Made by a program: the position numbers and the translations under genes. Positions 1-5,743 of a DNA stretch of 8,878 bases are shown piece by piece. Source of the DNA: Neisseriaceae bacterium (GTDB lineage Bacteria > Pseudomonadota > Gammaproteobacteria > Burkholderiales > Neisseriaceae); the NCBI GenBank assembly GCA_017446355.1, contig JAFSQZ010000029.1, positions 1 to 8,878 of the forward strand, read 5' to 3'. Each line of letters begins with the position of its first letter. Positions within the stretch are counted from its first letter, which is position 1. The notes beneath the pieces are model-generated. The model worked only from the letters and a program-made list of their open reading frames with translations, searched no databases and had not been told where the DNA came from.

Positions 1-68
1 GAAGTTAATGCGTGGTAATCTCCTAACTACGGAGAACAGATTTAATGGTTTTAGGCAACCTGAAAGGT
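1..68. repeat. Direct repeat copy A (cut by window edge)
   Basis: This stretch matches 180-247 at about 64 of 68 positions, an offset of 179 bases. The differences are three bases near 36-38, one base in the DUS-like part (AGGCAACCTGAA at 53-64 against AGGCAGCCTGAA in the second copy), and one extra A just after it. Its first 24 bases are also part of a GTGGTAATCTCCT-ended inverted element whose other arm would lie outside the window. No coding frame is supported here. The true left end is unknown because the window starts inside it. Confidence 0.85.
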
Positions 69-87
69 TTAATTGACCTAAACGACA

Positions 88-203
88 AGGAGATTGCCAC
101 GCTACGCCTTATGGCTTCGCTCGCAATGACAGGTACTTTCAGGCAGCCTGAAAAAACTACTGTCATTACGAGCATTAACGAAGTTAATGCGTGGTAATCT
201 CCT
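88..203. repeat. Long inverted repeat with a DUS between its arms
   Basis: Arm 88-131 begins AGGAGATTGCCACGC and ends GCTCGCAATGACA. It is complementary to arm 161-203 (TGTCATTACGAGC to GCGTGGTAATCTCCT), with about one mismatch in each conserved outer block. The arm centres differ, but each tends to fold on itself: 172-190 is GCATTAAC-GAA-GTTAATGC, a perfect 8-bp stem with a 3-base loop, and 105-115 is GCC-N5-GGC. A 15-bp near-palindromic DUS sits at 138-152 between the arms. The outer blocks recur at 2961-2989. This looks like a dispersed palindromic intergenic element present as a tail-to-tail pair; any function is unknown. Confidence 0.8.
138..152. repeat. DNA uptake sequence, near-palindromic 15-mer
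   Basis: TTCAGGCAGCCTGAA reads as AG-kingDUS (AGGCAGCCTGAA) on the plus strand and as AG-simDUS (AGGCTGCCTGAA) on the minus strand. DUS are the motifs bound by the pilus component ComP during natural transformation in Neisseriaceae. This copy lies between the arms of the inverted repeat 88-203. Confidence 0.85.
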
Positions 204-247
204 AACTACGGAGAGTGGATTTAATGGTTTTAGGCAGCCTGAAAAGG
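180..247. repeat. Direct repeat copy B
   Basis: Second copy of the repeat at 1-68. It ends in an exact AGGCAGCCTGAA (232-243), followed at once by a degenerate partner, AGGTAACCTGAA (245-256). The copy ends a few bases before the point where VirB1-like coding similarity begins (about 263), so the repeat marks the junction with that gene remnant. Confidence 0.85.
232..243 (+). repeat. DNA uptake sequence (AG-kingDUS form)
   Basis: Exact AGGCAGCCTGAA preceded by TTTAATGGTTTT. The same TTTAATGGTTTT context precedes the DUS-like motifs at 53-64 and 2868-2879, so a longer unit than the DUS alone has been copied. Confidence 0.8.
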
Positions 248-250
248 TAA

Positions 251-490
251 CCTGAAAATCATCAGGAAGCGGTAAACGCCGTCAAAATATTGCGACAGCA
301 AGGACGGAATTTTTCTATGGGCATTGTGCAGGTGAATGTTAAAAATATGGCGGCGTATGGTTTAACGGACGAAACGATTTTTGATGTTTGCGAAAATCTT
401 CGTGTGGGTGGAGCGATTTTGAAAGATTGTTTTAGCCGCGCCAAAGGCGATGTACTTGTTTGCAAATGCTATTCACATTACAATATGTAA
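251..490 (+). pseudogene. Remnant of a VirB1-type lytic transglycosylase
   Basis: The frame is open from after the stop at 248-250 to TAA at 488-490. Residues such as EAVNAVKILRQQGRNFSMGI, then VQVN, AAYGLT, the VCENL block and LKDCFSRA, match the middle-to-late part of VirB1/TrbN-family lytic transglycosylases of type IV secretion systems, where one expects Q-G-(W/L)-N-F-S-x-G-I-x-Q-V-N, a YGLT block, F-D-x-C-x-N-L and a C-terminal CYxSGN. These enzymes locally open peptidoglycan for the secretion channel. Here the N-terminal part with the catalytic Glu is absent: similarity starts at about 263, just after the repeat. The frame stops at CYSHYNM, before the usual SGN(F) region. The only start codon in the coding part is TTG 290 or the internal ATG 317, neither plausible for an active enzyme. 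It is best read as a dead fragment. Family assignment comes from motif memory, not a search. Confidence 0.65.
456..484 (+). promoter_or_regulatory. Candidate sigma-70 promoter for brnTA
   Basis: TTGTTT at 456-461 and TACAAT at 479-484 are separated by 17 bases. The start of transcription would fall near 491, about 22 bases before the brnT ATG. The promoter lies inside the 3' end of the transglycosylase remnant, so the toxin-antitoxin operon carries its own expression signal into whatever DNA it joined. Confidence 0.5.
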
Positions 491-503
491 CTACATTTTG
501 TAG
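491..503. promoter_or_regulatory. Candidate BrnA operator (inverted repeat)
   Basis: CTACA-TTT-TGTAG is a perfect 5-bp inverted repeat at the predicted transcription start, just before the AGGA ribosome binding site (502-505). BrnA antitoxins are ribbon-helix-helix DNA binders known to repress their own operon. A short inverted repeat here is a reasonable operator, but that use is inferred from position only. Confidence 0.4.
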
Positions 504-512
504 GACATAATC

Positions 513-794
513 ATGCAATTTGAATGGGACGAAGAAAAAGCCAAAGCCAACCTGAAAAAACACGGCATTCATTTTGATGATGCGGCTTTTGTTTTTGCAG
601 ATGCAAATCGTATTGAATGGTTTGATAATCGTGAAAATTACGGAGAAGACCGTTTTAATACGGTTGGTATGGTTTTTGGTGTGCTGTTATGTGTTTGTTA
701 TACGGTAAGAAACAACGGCACAACCATTCGCATTATTTCAGCACGAAAGGCATACGGCAATGAAAAAAAACAATACCATCACCAAAACCATTGA
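513..794 (+). CDS. brnT: BrnT family type II toxin (ribonuclease)
   Basis: A 93-residue protein with the layout of BrnT (formerly DUF497). It has an N-terminal FEWDEEKAKANLKKHGIHF block (residues 3-21, with the diagnostic KHGI at 16-19), a central D-N-R-E-N-Y-G-E-D-R segment (38-47), and a C-terminal RIISARKA (73-80) followed by E-K-K-Q-Y. BrnT has a RelE-like fold and stops growth by cleaving RNA; BrnA bound to it neutralises it. Length is typical and no key block is missing, so it looks intact. The start ATG has an AGGA site 7 bases upstream. Its last 35 bases overlap brnA in another frame, which couples toxin and antitoxin translation. The neighbourhood (VirB1 remnant, repeats) suggests acquisition by transfer. 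Substrate and activity are inferred from the family. Confidence 0.92.
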   Translation: MQFEWDEEKAKANLKKHGIHFDDAAFVFADANRIEWFDNRENYGEDRFNTVGMVFGVLLCVCYTVRNNGTTIRIISARKAYGNEKKQYHHQNH

Positions 795-1053
795 TTTAAC
801 CCAACCTTTAAGCGATGAGCAAAAACAACGCTTAACGGCAGTTGCCAATCTATCTGATGAACAGATTGATTTTTCGGATATTCCCTACAATCCAAAAGCA
901 GAATGGACAAAAGCCGTTGCTTTACCGTCAAGCAAACAACAAGTTACCTTGCGATTGGACAAAGACGTATTAGATTTTTTCAAGAAAACAGGTAAAGGGT
1001 ATCAAACTCGTTTAAATGCTGTTTTACGCACCTATATGGAAGCTAATCAATAA
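760..1053 (+). CDS. brnA: BrnA family antitoxin
   Basis: A 97-residue protein directly following and overlapping the BrnT toxin. The N-terminal half (LSDEQIDFSDIPYNPKAEW, residues 31-49) is the BrnA toxin-binding region type. The C-terminal part holds a ribbon-helix-helix DNA-binding fold: strand QVTLRLD (61-67), first helix through about 76, turn GKGYQTR, second helix about 81-94. In the family the antitoxin forms a complex with BrnT and represses the operon. The start is ATG 760 with AAAGG at 746-750, both inside brnT, so translation of the two genes is coupled. A strong terminator follows 22 bases after the stop. The gene looks complete; the toxin-first order is usual for brnTA. Confidence 0.9.
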   Translation: MKKNNTITKTIDLTQPLSDEQKQRLTAVANLSDEQIDFSDIPYNPKAEWTKAVALPSSKQQVTLRLDKDVLDFFKKTGKGYQTRLNAVLRTYMEANQ

Positions 1054-1075
1054 ATTTATTGATAAGACAGACAAC

Positions 1076-1103
1076 AACCACTTTCACTTGAAAGTGGTTT
1101 TTT
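1076..1103 (+). terminator. Rho-independent terminator after brnA
   Basis: AACCACTTTC-ACTT-GAAAGTGGTT is a perfect 10-bp stem with a 4-base loop, running into TTTTTT and then ATTATT. The T-run follows on the plus strand, so it ends brnTA transcription. On the minus strand no T-run follows, so it would serve ybiT poorly. Confidence 0.9.
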
Positions 1104-1107
1104 ATTA

Positions 1108-1122
1108 TTCAGGCTGCCTGAA
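1108..1122. repeat. DNA uptake sequence, near-palindromic 15-mer
   Basis: TTCAGGCTGCCTGAA, carrying simDUS on the plus strand and kingDUS on the minus strand. It sits between the brnA terminator and the end of ybiT, in the common intergenic position for DUS between converging genes. Confidence 0.85.
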
Positions 1123-1126
1123 TGTG

Positions 1127-2755
1127 TTACACAATACCTTTTTTCTCTAAATAGCTTTCATAGTCGCCAAGATAATATTCATAACCACCTTTGCCATCTA
1201 GTTCAATCACTTGTGTGGCAAGACTGGATACGAATTGACGGTCGTGTGAAACGAAAATCAATGTGCCTTTGTATTTTTCCAATGCCATATTGAGCGATTC
1301 AATGCTTTCCATATCCATATGGTTAGTGGGTTCGTCCATAATCAAGACATTGGGTTTGAGCAGCAATAGTTTGCCATACAGCATTCGCCCTTTTTCACCA
1401 CCCGATAAAACGCTGACTTTTTTGCCAACATCGTTACCACCAAAAAGTAAGCGTCCAAGTGTGCCACGAATAACTTGTTCATCATCGCCTTCTTGTCCCC
1501 ATTGGCGCATCCATTCGGTTAAATTCATATCACAGTCAAAGTCGTTTTCGTGGTCTTGTGGATAATAGCCAACGGTGGCTTTTTCTGCCCATTTGATGCT
1601 GCCTGAATCAGGTGTGATGCCATTTGCGTATTGTGCATCAAATGCGCCAGCCAAGAGTTTGAGTAATGTGGATTTGCCTGCGCCGTTTGGACCAATAATC
1701 GCTAAACGTTCTCCTGCTTCTAGAATGTATGACAGTTTTTCAAACAGGGGTTTGTCAAACGATTTGGCAAGATTTTCTACTTCAACTGCTTGACGGTGCA
1801 GTTTGTTTTTTTCATCGGTTTCAAAACGGATATATGGATTTTGACGTGTGGAAGGTTTAACTTCCACCATTTCTGCTTTAATTTTATCGGCTTGTTTTAA
1901 GCGAGAAGTGGCTTGGCGAGCTTTGGATTTGTTCGCAGAGAAACGCGCCACAAATTCTTGTAATTCTTGAAGTTTTTCTTTGGCTTTGGCATTGTCTTTT
2001 AATGCACGTTCGCGCGATTGTGCTGATGCCAACATATAATCATCGTAATTACCTGGATAAATGGTGATGGTGTTGTAGTCCAAGTCTGCCATATGGGTAC
2101 ACACTTCGTTGAGAAAATGGCGGTCGTGGCTGATGATAATCATTGTGCTGTCGTATTCATTGAGTGTGTGTTCTAGCCAACGAATCGTGTTGATGTCCAA
2201 GTTATTGGTCGGTTCGTCCAGCAACAATACATCAGGTTTGGAAAACAAGGCTTGCGCCAATAATACGCGTAATTTAAAACCAGGTGCGACTTCCGCCATT
2301 GTTGCGTTGTGTAGGCTTTCATCAATGCCCACGCCTAATAATAATTCACCTGCGCGTGCTTCGGCGGTGTAACCATCGTATTCGGCAAACTTGGTTTCCA
2401 ATTCGGCGGCGTGCATATAGTCGTCTTCGGTGGCATCGGGATTGGCGTAAATTGCATCACGCTCTGTCATTGCTGCCCACATTTCCGTATGCCACATCAT
2501 CACTACGTCTAATACGCGCATTTCTTCGTAAGCAAATTGATCTTGTTTTAATTTGCCTAAACGCACGCCCGCTTCAATGGCAACTTCTCCAGAAGTTTAC
2601 TCTAAATCACCACCCAAAATTTTCATAAACGTGGATTTGCCTGAACCATTTGCGCCAATTAAACCGTAACGGTTGCCTTCGCCAAATTTTACAGACACGT
2701 TTTCAAATAAGGGTTTTACACCAAATTGCATCGTGATATTGTTGGTGGAAATCAT
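1127..2755 (-). pseudogene. ybiT: ABC-F ATPase of the YbiT type, interrupted by an in-frame stop
   Basis: Read from ATG 2755 the frame gives a 542-codon gene, a usual YbiT length (about 530). ABC-F proteins bind the ribosomal E site and relieve or regulate stalled translation. Domain 1 has Walker A GANGSGKST (34-42), the degenerate signature EVAPGFKLR found in YbiT proteins, and Walker B LLLDEPTNNLD (from about 177). A charged linker follows, including QEFVARFSANKSKARQATSR. Domain 2 has GPNGAGKST (355-363), LSGGE (450-454), LIMDEPTNH (471-479) and HDR (504-506). Codon 53 is TAA (2597-2599) in the block GDLE-stop-TSGE, where relatives have a sense residue. The frame is otherwise undamaged. Restarting downstream (for example GTG 2566, 479 residues) would lose Walker A of domain 1 and has no clear ribosome site. 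The stop may be a recent mutation or a sequencing error. YbiT is favoured over EttA because of EVAPGFKLR and SRQNPYIRF. Confidence 0.85.
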
Positions 2756-2788
2756 AATGTTCTCTTTTTAAATAGCAAAATGGACGAA

Positions 2789-2797
2789 ATTGTAACA
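2789..2797 (-). promoter_or_regulatory. Candidate extended -10 promoter for ybiT
   Basis: On the minus strand this reads TGT-TACAAT, an extended -10 (TGn before the hexamer), about 34 bases ahead of the ybiT ATG at 2755. No good -35 lies 16-18 bases upstream, as is common for extended -10 promoters. The predicted leader is about 27 bases, with a weak AGAGAA ribosome site. Confidence 0.4.
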
Positions 2798-2960
2798 CAA
2801 AACCATAGCTTTCAGGCTGCCACATCGGCGTTTCATTTTATGCTTAATCACTTGTTTAATGGTTTTCAAGCAGCCTGAAACCTTAAAAATAAATCCGGTG
2901 TGATGAAGCTTTGTTTGTAAGGTTTTGGTTATTTATTTTAAATGTTCTGAAACATTGGGA

Positions 2961-2989
2961 AGATTGCCACGCCTACGGCTCGCAATGAC
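2961..2989 (+). repeat. Dispersed palindromic repeat, short copy
   Basis: AGATTGCCACG, then GCC-TAC-GGC, then CTCGCAATGAC. It shares both outer blocks with the arm at 88-131 (AGATTGCCACGC ... GCTCGCAATGAC) but has a shorter centre. The outer blocks are typical of a repeat type (GTCATTGCGAG ... GTGGCAATCT in the other orientation) found between genes in many bacteria. Confidence 0.75.
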
Positions 2990-3143
2990 GCGGTTTTAAA
3001 ATTTCGCATTGAGTATTTGTTATTTTGTAAACAAAAGATTTAACTGCAAAACCTAAATTTATCAAAAAATAAGATGGTTCACGTTTACAGAAAGTTCAAA
3101 ATAACGTGTTGTGCAAAGGTTTTAAACAGTGGTTAAACGATGA

Positions 3144-3758
3144 TTAAAATAATTGCCCCTGCGCCAATAAGGCTTTTACAGGCGCGAAATCTTGGCGGTG
3201 TTCAGGCAGCGCACCGTATTTTTTTAAAGCGGCTAAATGCTCTGCTGTGCCGTAGCCTTTGTGTTGCGCGAAGCCGTATGCTGGAAAACGCTCGTGCAGA
3301 GCATACATTTCGGCATCACGCGCGGTTTTCGCAAGAATGGACGCGGCAGAAATCGCGGCAATTTTACTGTCGCCTTTTACAACGGCTTGCGCGGGAATGT
3401 TTAAAGATAACGGTATGCGGTTGCCATCAATCCATACTTTTTCAGGCAGCACCGATAAACCTGTAACCGCACGTGTCATGGCTAACATTGTGGCGTGCAA
3501 AATATTTAGTTGTGCTATTTCGGCAACACTGGCAGAAGCGACACACCAAGCAATTGCTTGTTGTTTGATTAAATCTGCCAATACATCACGTTTTTTTTCA
3601 CTTAATTTTTTAGAGTCGTTTAAATGGGGTAAGTCATAGTTTTCAGGCAGCATCACCGCTGCTGCAAATACACTACCCACCAAAGGACCTCGTCCTGCTT
3701 CGTCCACACCAGCGTGCGTGGGCAAAACAATCCATTCGTTATTATCATCATTATTCAT
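3144..3758 (-). CDS. rnhB: Ribonuclease HII
   Basis: A 204-residue RNase HII, which cuts the RNA strand of RNA-DNA hybrids and starts the removal of single ribonucleotides from DNA. The four metal-binding acidic residues are visible: D19 and E20 in GVDEAGRGPLVG, D111 in WIDGNRIP, and D130 in VKGDSKI, followed by SAASILAKTARD and HKGYGT. Length fits the family (about 190-210). I chose ATG 3758, which overlaps the yacG stop (ATGAATAA), because conserved sequence begins soon after it. In-frame ATGs further upstream (3767, 3773) or the frame opening at 3800 would lie deeper inside yacG. It is the last gene of lpxB-yacG-rnhB. Three DUS cores (3201, 3441, 3642) lie inside it and encode Leu-Pro-Glu each time. 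Confidence 0.95.
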   Translation of the reverse strand: MNNDDNNEWIVLPTHAGVDEAGRGPLVGSVFAAAVMLPENYDLPHLNDSKKLSEKKRDVLADLIKQQAIAWCVASASVAEIAQLNILHATMLAMTRAVTGLSVLPEKVWIDGNRIPLSLNIPAQAVVKGDSKIAAISAASILAKTARDAEMYALHERFPAYGFAQHKGYGTAEHLAALKKYGALPEHRQDFAPVKALLAQGQLF

Positions 3759-3918
3759 TGTCGTCATCTTCATCGGCAACAGGGACAATAAATTGTTCAT
3801 CAGCCCATTGTCCCAAATCTATTAGGCGACAACGTTCACTACAAAATGGGCGATATTCGTTTTCAGGCAGCCATTCAACTGCTTTTTGACAAGTTGGACA
3901 TTTTACAATTGTGGTCAT
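3751..3918 (-). CDS. yacG: DNA gyrase inhibitor YacG
   Basis: A 55-residue zinc protein. CPTC (residues 7-10) and CSERC (26-30) give the four cysteines that hold zinc, within the family pattern KCPTC ... RPFCSERCRLIDLGQWADEQ. The tail is acidic (ADEDDDNE). In Escherichia coli YacG binds the GyrB C-terminal region and inhibits gyrase. The ATG at 3918 has AAGGA a few bases upstream and lies 11 bases after the lpxB stop. Its stop overlaps the rnhB start by 8 bases, indicating translational coupling. A DUS-like TTCAGGCAGCCA (3862-3873, plus strand) encodes the WLPE segment. It is short enough to be missed by length-limited gene calling, but every family hallmark is present. Confidence 0.93.
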   Translation of the reverse strand: MTTIVKCPTCQKAVEWLPENEYRPFCSERCRLIDLGQWADEQFIVPVADEDDDNE

Positions 3919-3928
3919 TATGTTCCTT

Positions 3929-3943
3929 TTCAGGCTGCCTGAA
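3929..3943. repeat. DNA uptake sequence forming the lpxB stop
   Basis: TTCAGGCTGCCTGAA. Read on the minus strand as TTCAGGCAGCCTGAA, it supplies the last lpxB codons CAG-GCA-GCC (Gln-Ala-Ala) and the TGA stop. The yacG ribosome site AAGGA follows directly. Confidence 0.85.
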
Positions 3944-5084
3944 TTTCGTTTAACACGGCTTGTGCTGCTAATTTATCGGTTGGTAAGCGCAAAAGTTCGT
4001 GCAATTGCGTGAATTCTTTTTCCAATGCAGCCACTTTTTCAGGCTGCTGATACCAATCCAATAACGCCGCCGCCAATTTTTCAGGCGTGGCATCGTGTTG
4101 CAATAGTTCTGGGACAACGCTTTTATTCAGCAAAATATTCGGTAAACCCACAAATGGCACTTTAATTTTGTGGCGCACCAAAGCATAAGTCAGTGCCGAA
4201 ATTTTGTAGCTAATCACCATCGGACGTTTGCATAATGCTACTTCTAATGTTGCCGTCCCACTGGTTACCAATACCACATCAGCAGCGGTACACGCTAAAT
4301 CTGTATTAGAAACTTGCAAACGAATGGGCAACTTTTCAAATTCAGGCAGCGTAAGATAATGCTGTAAACGTTCACGTGCGGCTGAGGTTGGATAAGGCAA
4401 AATAAATTGCGCGTTAGGCAATTGGCGCAAAATCAGTTGCACCGTGCGCAAATAAATCGGTGTCATATAATCAATTTCACTCACGCGCGAACCAGGTAAT
4501 ACCGCAAAAACAGGCGTATCGTCATCTAATTTTAAACGTTCACGCGCCGCCGCTTTGTCTGCCACCAAAGGCAATTGTTGCGCCAAAGGGTGTCCGATAA
4601 ACGTTGCTTTACCGCCAGCCGCTTCGTATAAAGCAGGCTCCATCGGAAATAAACACAAAACTTGATTAACTTGTTGCACAATTTTAAACACGCGTTTCTG
4701 TTTCCAAGCCCACACAGACGGCGACACATAATGCAAAGTCGGAATGCCAGCCGCTTTAAGCTGTTCGGCAACGCCTAAATTAAAATCAGGCGCATCAATA
4801 CCAATAAATACATCAGGACGAATGGTTTTAAGCTTGTCTATTAACGCACGGCGAATACGCAAAATTTCAGGCAGCCTTTTAAGCACTTCCACATAACCAC
4901 GCACCGCCAATTTTTCCTGTTCAAACAAAGACTCGCAACCTGCTGCCTGCATTTTCGGTCCAGCAATGCCCACAAAACGCACATCAGGACGCACAGCACG
5001 AATCGCTTCAATTAAATGCGCGCCTAATAAATCCCCAGAGGCCTCGCCTGCGGACAAAGCAATAGTTAAAGATGAATTGCTCAT
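3930..5084 (-). CDS. lpxB: Lipid-A-disaccharide synthase
   Basis: A 384-residue GT19 glycosyltransferase (E. coli LpxB has 382). It joins UDP-2,3-diacylglucosamine to lipid X, giving the disaccharide backbone of lipid A on the inner face of the inner membrane. Visible hallmarks are GEASGD (13-18), the IDAPDFN block containing catalytic Asp98, HYVSPSVWAWKQKR (118-131), GHPL (164-167), LPGSR (196-200), VTSGTATLE and the VPELLQ block near the C terminus. The start ATG 5084 puts the first strand at the expected distance; its ribosome site is weak. It heads an operon with yacG and rnhB and diverges from dtd. lpxA is not beside it here, unlike the lpxA-lpxB pairing in many Gram-negatives. DUS cores lie inside at 4038, 4341 and 4866 and encode QPE, LPE and LPE. 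The stop is made by a DUS. Confidence 0.97.
   Translation of the reverse strand: MSNSSLTIALSAGEASGDLLGAHLIEAIRAVRPDVRFVGIAGPKMQAAGCESLFEQEKLAVRGYVEVLKRLPEILRIRRALIDKLKTIRPDVFIGIDAPDFNLGVAEQLKAAGIPTLHYVSPSVWAWKQKRVFKIVQQVNQVLCLFPMEPALYEAAGGKATFIGHPLAQQLPLVADKAAARERLKLDDDTPVFAVLPGSRVSEIDYMTPIYLRTVQLILRQLPNAQFILPYPTSAARERLQHYLTLPEFEKLPIRLQVSNTDLACTAADVVLVTSGTATLEVALCKRPMVISYKISALTYALVRHKIKVPFVGLPNILLNKSVVPELLQHDATPEKLAAALLDWYQQPEKVAALEKEFTQLHELLRLPTDKLAAQAVLNEIQAA
4866..4877 (-). repeat. DNA uptake sequence inside lpxB (exact AG-simDUS)
   Basis: TTCAGGCAGCCT, reverse complement of AGGCTGCCTGAA. It is the only full 12-base simDUS in a gene body that is not part of a 15-mer. It encodes Arg-Leu-Pro-Glu at about residues 70-73 of LpxB. 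Confidence 0.85.
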
Positions 5085-5136
5085 AACAAAATAAAAAATT
5101 CAAATCAAAGTAGCCAAAACAAGCATTATTCTACTT

Positions 5137-5142
5137 TATAAT
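5137..5142 (+). promoter_or_regulatory. Candidate -10 box for dtd
   Basis: A perfect TATAAT lies 65 bases before the dtd ATG, in the 122-bp gap between the divergent lpxB and dtd. No good -35 stands 16-18 bases upstream. It is flanked by a 7-base inverted repeat, ATCAAAG (5104-5110) and CTTTGAT (5148-5154), which may be chance. Confidence 0.4.
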
Positions 5143-5206
5143 TCCCCCTTTGATACAGTTTCAGGCAGGCTTTTTCAATCACCGTTTATCAACAAAAGGA
5201 AATTTT

Positions 5207-5641
5207 ATGATTGCGCTTATTCAACGCGTTGCCCACGCCAAAGTAGAAGTATCCCAACAAACCATTGGCAACATCAACAAAGGCTTACTGGTGTTTTTAG
5301 GTGTAGAAAAAGAAGACAACGAAACAAAAGCCAATAAACTTTTAGAAAAAGTCTTGGCGTATCGCGTATTTCCCGATGAAAACGGCAAAATGAATTTAAA
5401 TATCTGCCAAGCAGGTGGCGCATTATTGGTCGTTTCACAATTTACCCTAGCCGCCGACACCCAAAAAGGCTTGCGCCCCAATTTTTCCACAGCCGCTACA
5501 CCTGATATGGCCCAAAAACTCTATACTTATTTCACACAACAAGCCGCCCAACGCATCACCACACAAACAGGCGAATTCGCCGCACATATGCAAGTATCCT
5601 TACAAAACGATGGACCCGTTACATTTTGGTTACAAGTTTAA
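5207..5641 (+). CDS. dtd: D-aminoacyl-tRNA deacylase
   Basis: A 144-residue DTD (E. coli 145). It hydrolyses D-amino acids, and glycine mischarged on tRNA-Ala, from tRNAs to protect translation. Hallmarks are the start MIALIQRVAHAKVEV, SQFTL (77-81), the KGLRPNFS segment and the C-terminal NDGPVTF (134-140) with the Gly-Pro pair of the cross-subunit Gly-cisPro motif. Activity sits at the dimer interface. I start it at ATG 5207, with AAGGA at 5196-5200, because the family begins exactly there. The frame opens earlier (from 5150) but that extension would be unconserved and would cover the promoter region and a defective DUS at 5160. It is probably expressed alone; an 11-of-12 DUS follows the stop (5643-5654). 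Confidence 0.95.
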   Translation: MIALIQRVAHAKVEVSQQTIGNINKGLLVFLGVEKEDNETKANKLLEKVLAYRVFPDENGKMNLNICQAGGALLVVSQFTLAADTQKGLRPNFSTAATPDMAQKLYTYFTQQAAQRITTQTGEFAAHMQVSLQNDGPVTFWLQV

Positions 5642-5743
5642 TTTCAGGCAGCCATTATCACAAAAAATCACAAAAAAACACCGCACTTAACATAAAACAC
5701 ATTAACATAGCAGCCTGAAAACCACACATAAAAGGAATTTTTT

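Larger units (their letters stand above)
2756..3143. other. 388-bp intergenic region between ybiT and rnhB
   Basis: No coding frame is supported. It holds the ybiT leader and promoter candidate (2756-2797), a DUS-like TTCAGGCTGCCA (2811-2822), the degenerate AAGCAGCCTGAA (2868-2879) in the TTTAATGGTTTT context, and the palindromic repeat copy at 2961-2989. Bases 2990-3140 are AT-rich with no structure I can name. I see no convincing terminator for rnhB, which ends at 3144 on the minus strand. Confidence 0.7.

Noticed and set aside
1..256. CRISPR-like array
   Set aside because: There are only two direct-repeat copies with a 111-base interval that is itself an inverted repeat, no unique spacers of constant size and no cas genes.
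1127..2566. Annotating the ABC-F gene as an intact 479-residue protein starting at GTG 2566
   Set aside because: The frame upstream of the stop encodes the expected N terminus with Walker A and an ATG at 2755, so the shorter frame is a truncated gene.
2284..2628. Plus-strand frame of 114 codons over the start of ybiT
   Set aside because: It is an antisense shadow of conserved ABC-F codons, with no family resemblance.
1127..2755. EttA assignment
   Set aside because: The degenerate first signature (EVAPGFKLR), SRQNPYIRF and the C-terminal pattern match YbiT better than EttA.
2811..2879. DUS pair as a terminator hairpin
   Set aside because: The inverted DUS copies are 50 bases apart with no T-run, so this is not a convincing terminator.
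3140..3639. Plus-strand frames of 108 and 126 codons across rnhB
   Set aside because: They are shadows opposite a clear RNase HII frame; the catalytic motifs are on the minus strand.
3759..3800. Longer N terminus for rnhB from 3800
   Set aside because: It would lie deep inside yacG, is not conserved in the family, and ATG 3758 overlaps the yacG stop in a typical coupled arrangement.
5104..5154. ATCAAAG/CTTTGAT operator between lpxB and dtd
   Set aside because: Seven-base arms 37 bases apart in AT-rich DNA are easily expected by chance; kept only as a remark with the promoter.
5150..5206. Longer N terminus for dtd
   Set aside because: The family starts at MIALIQRV, and the good AAGGA site precedes ATG 5207.
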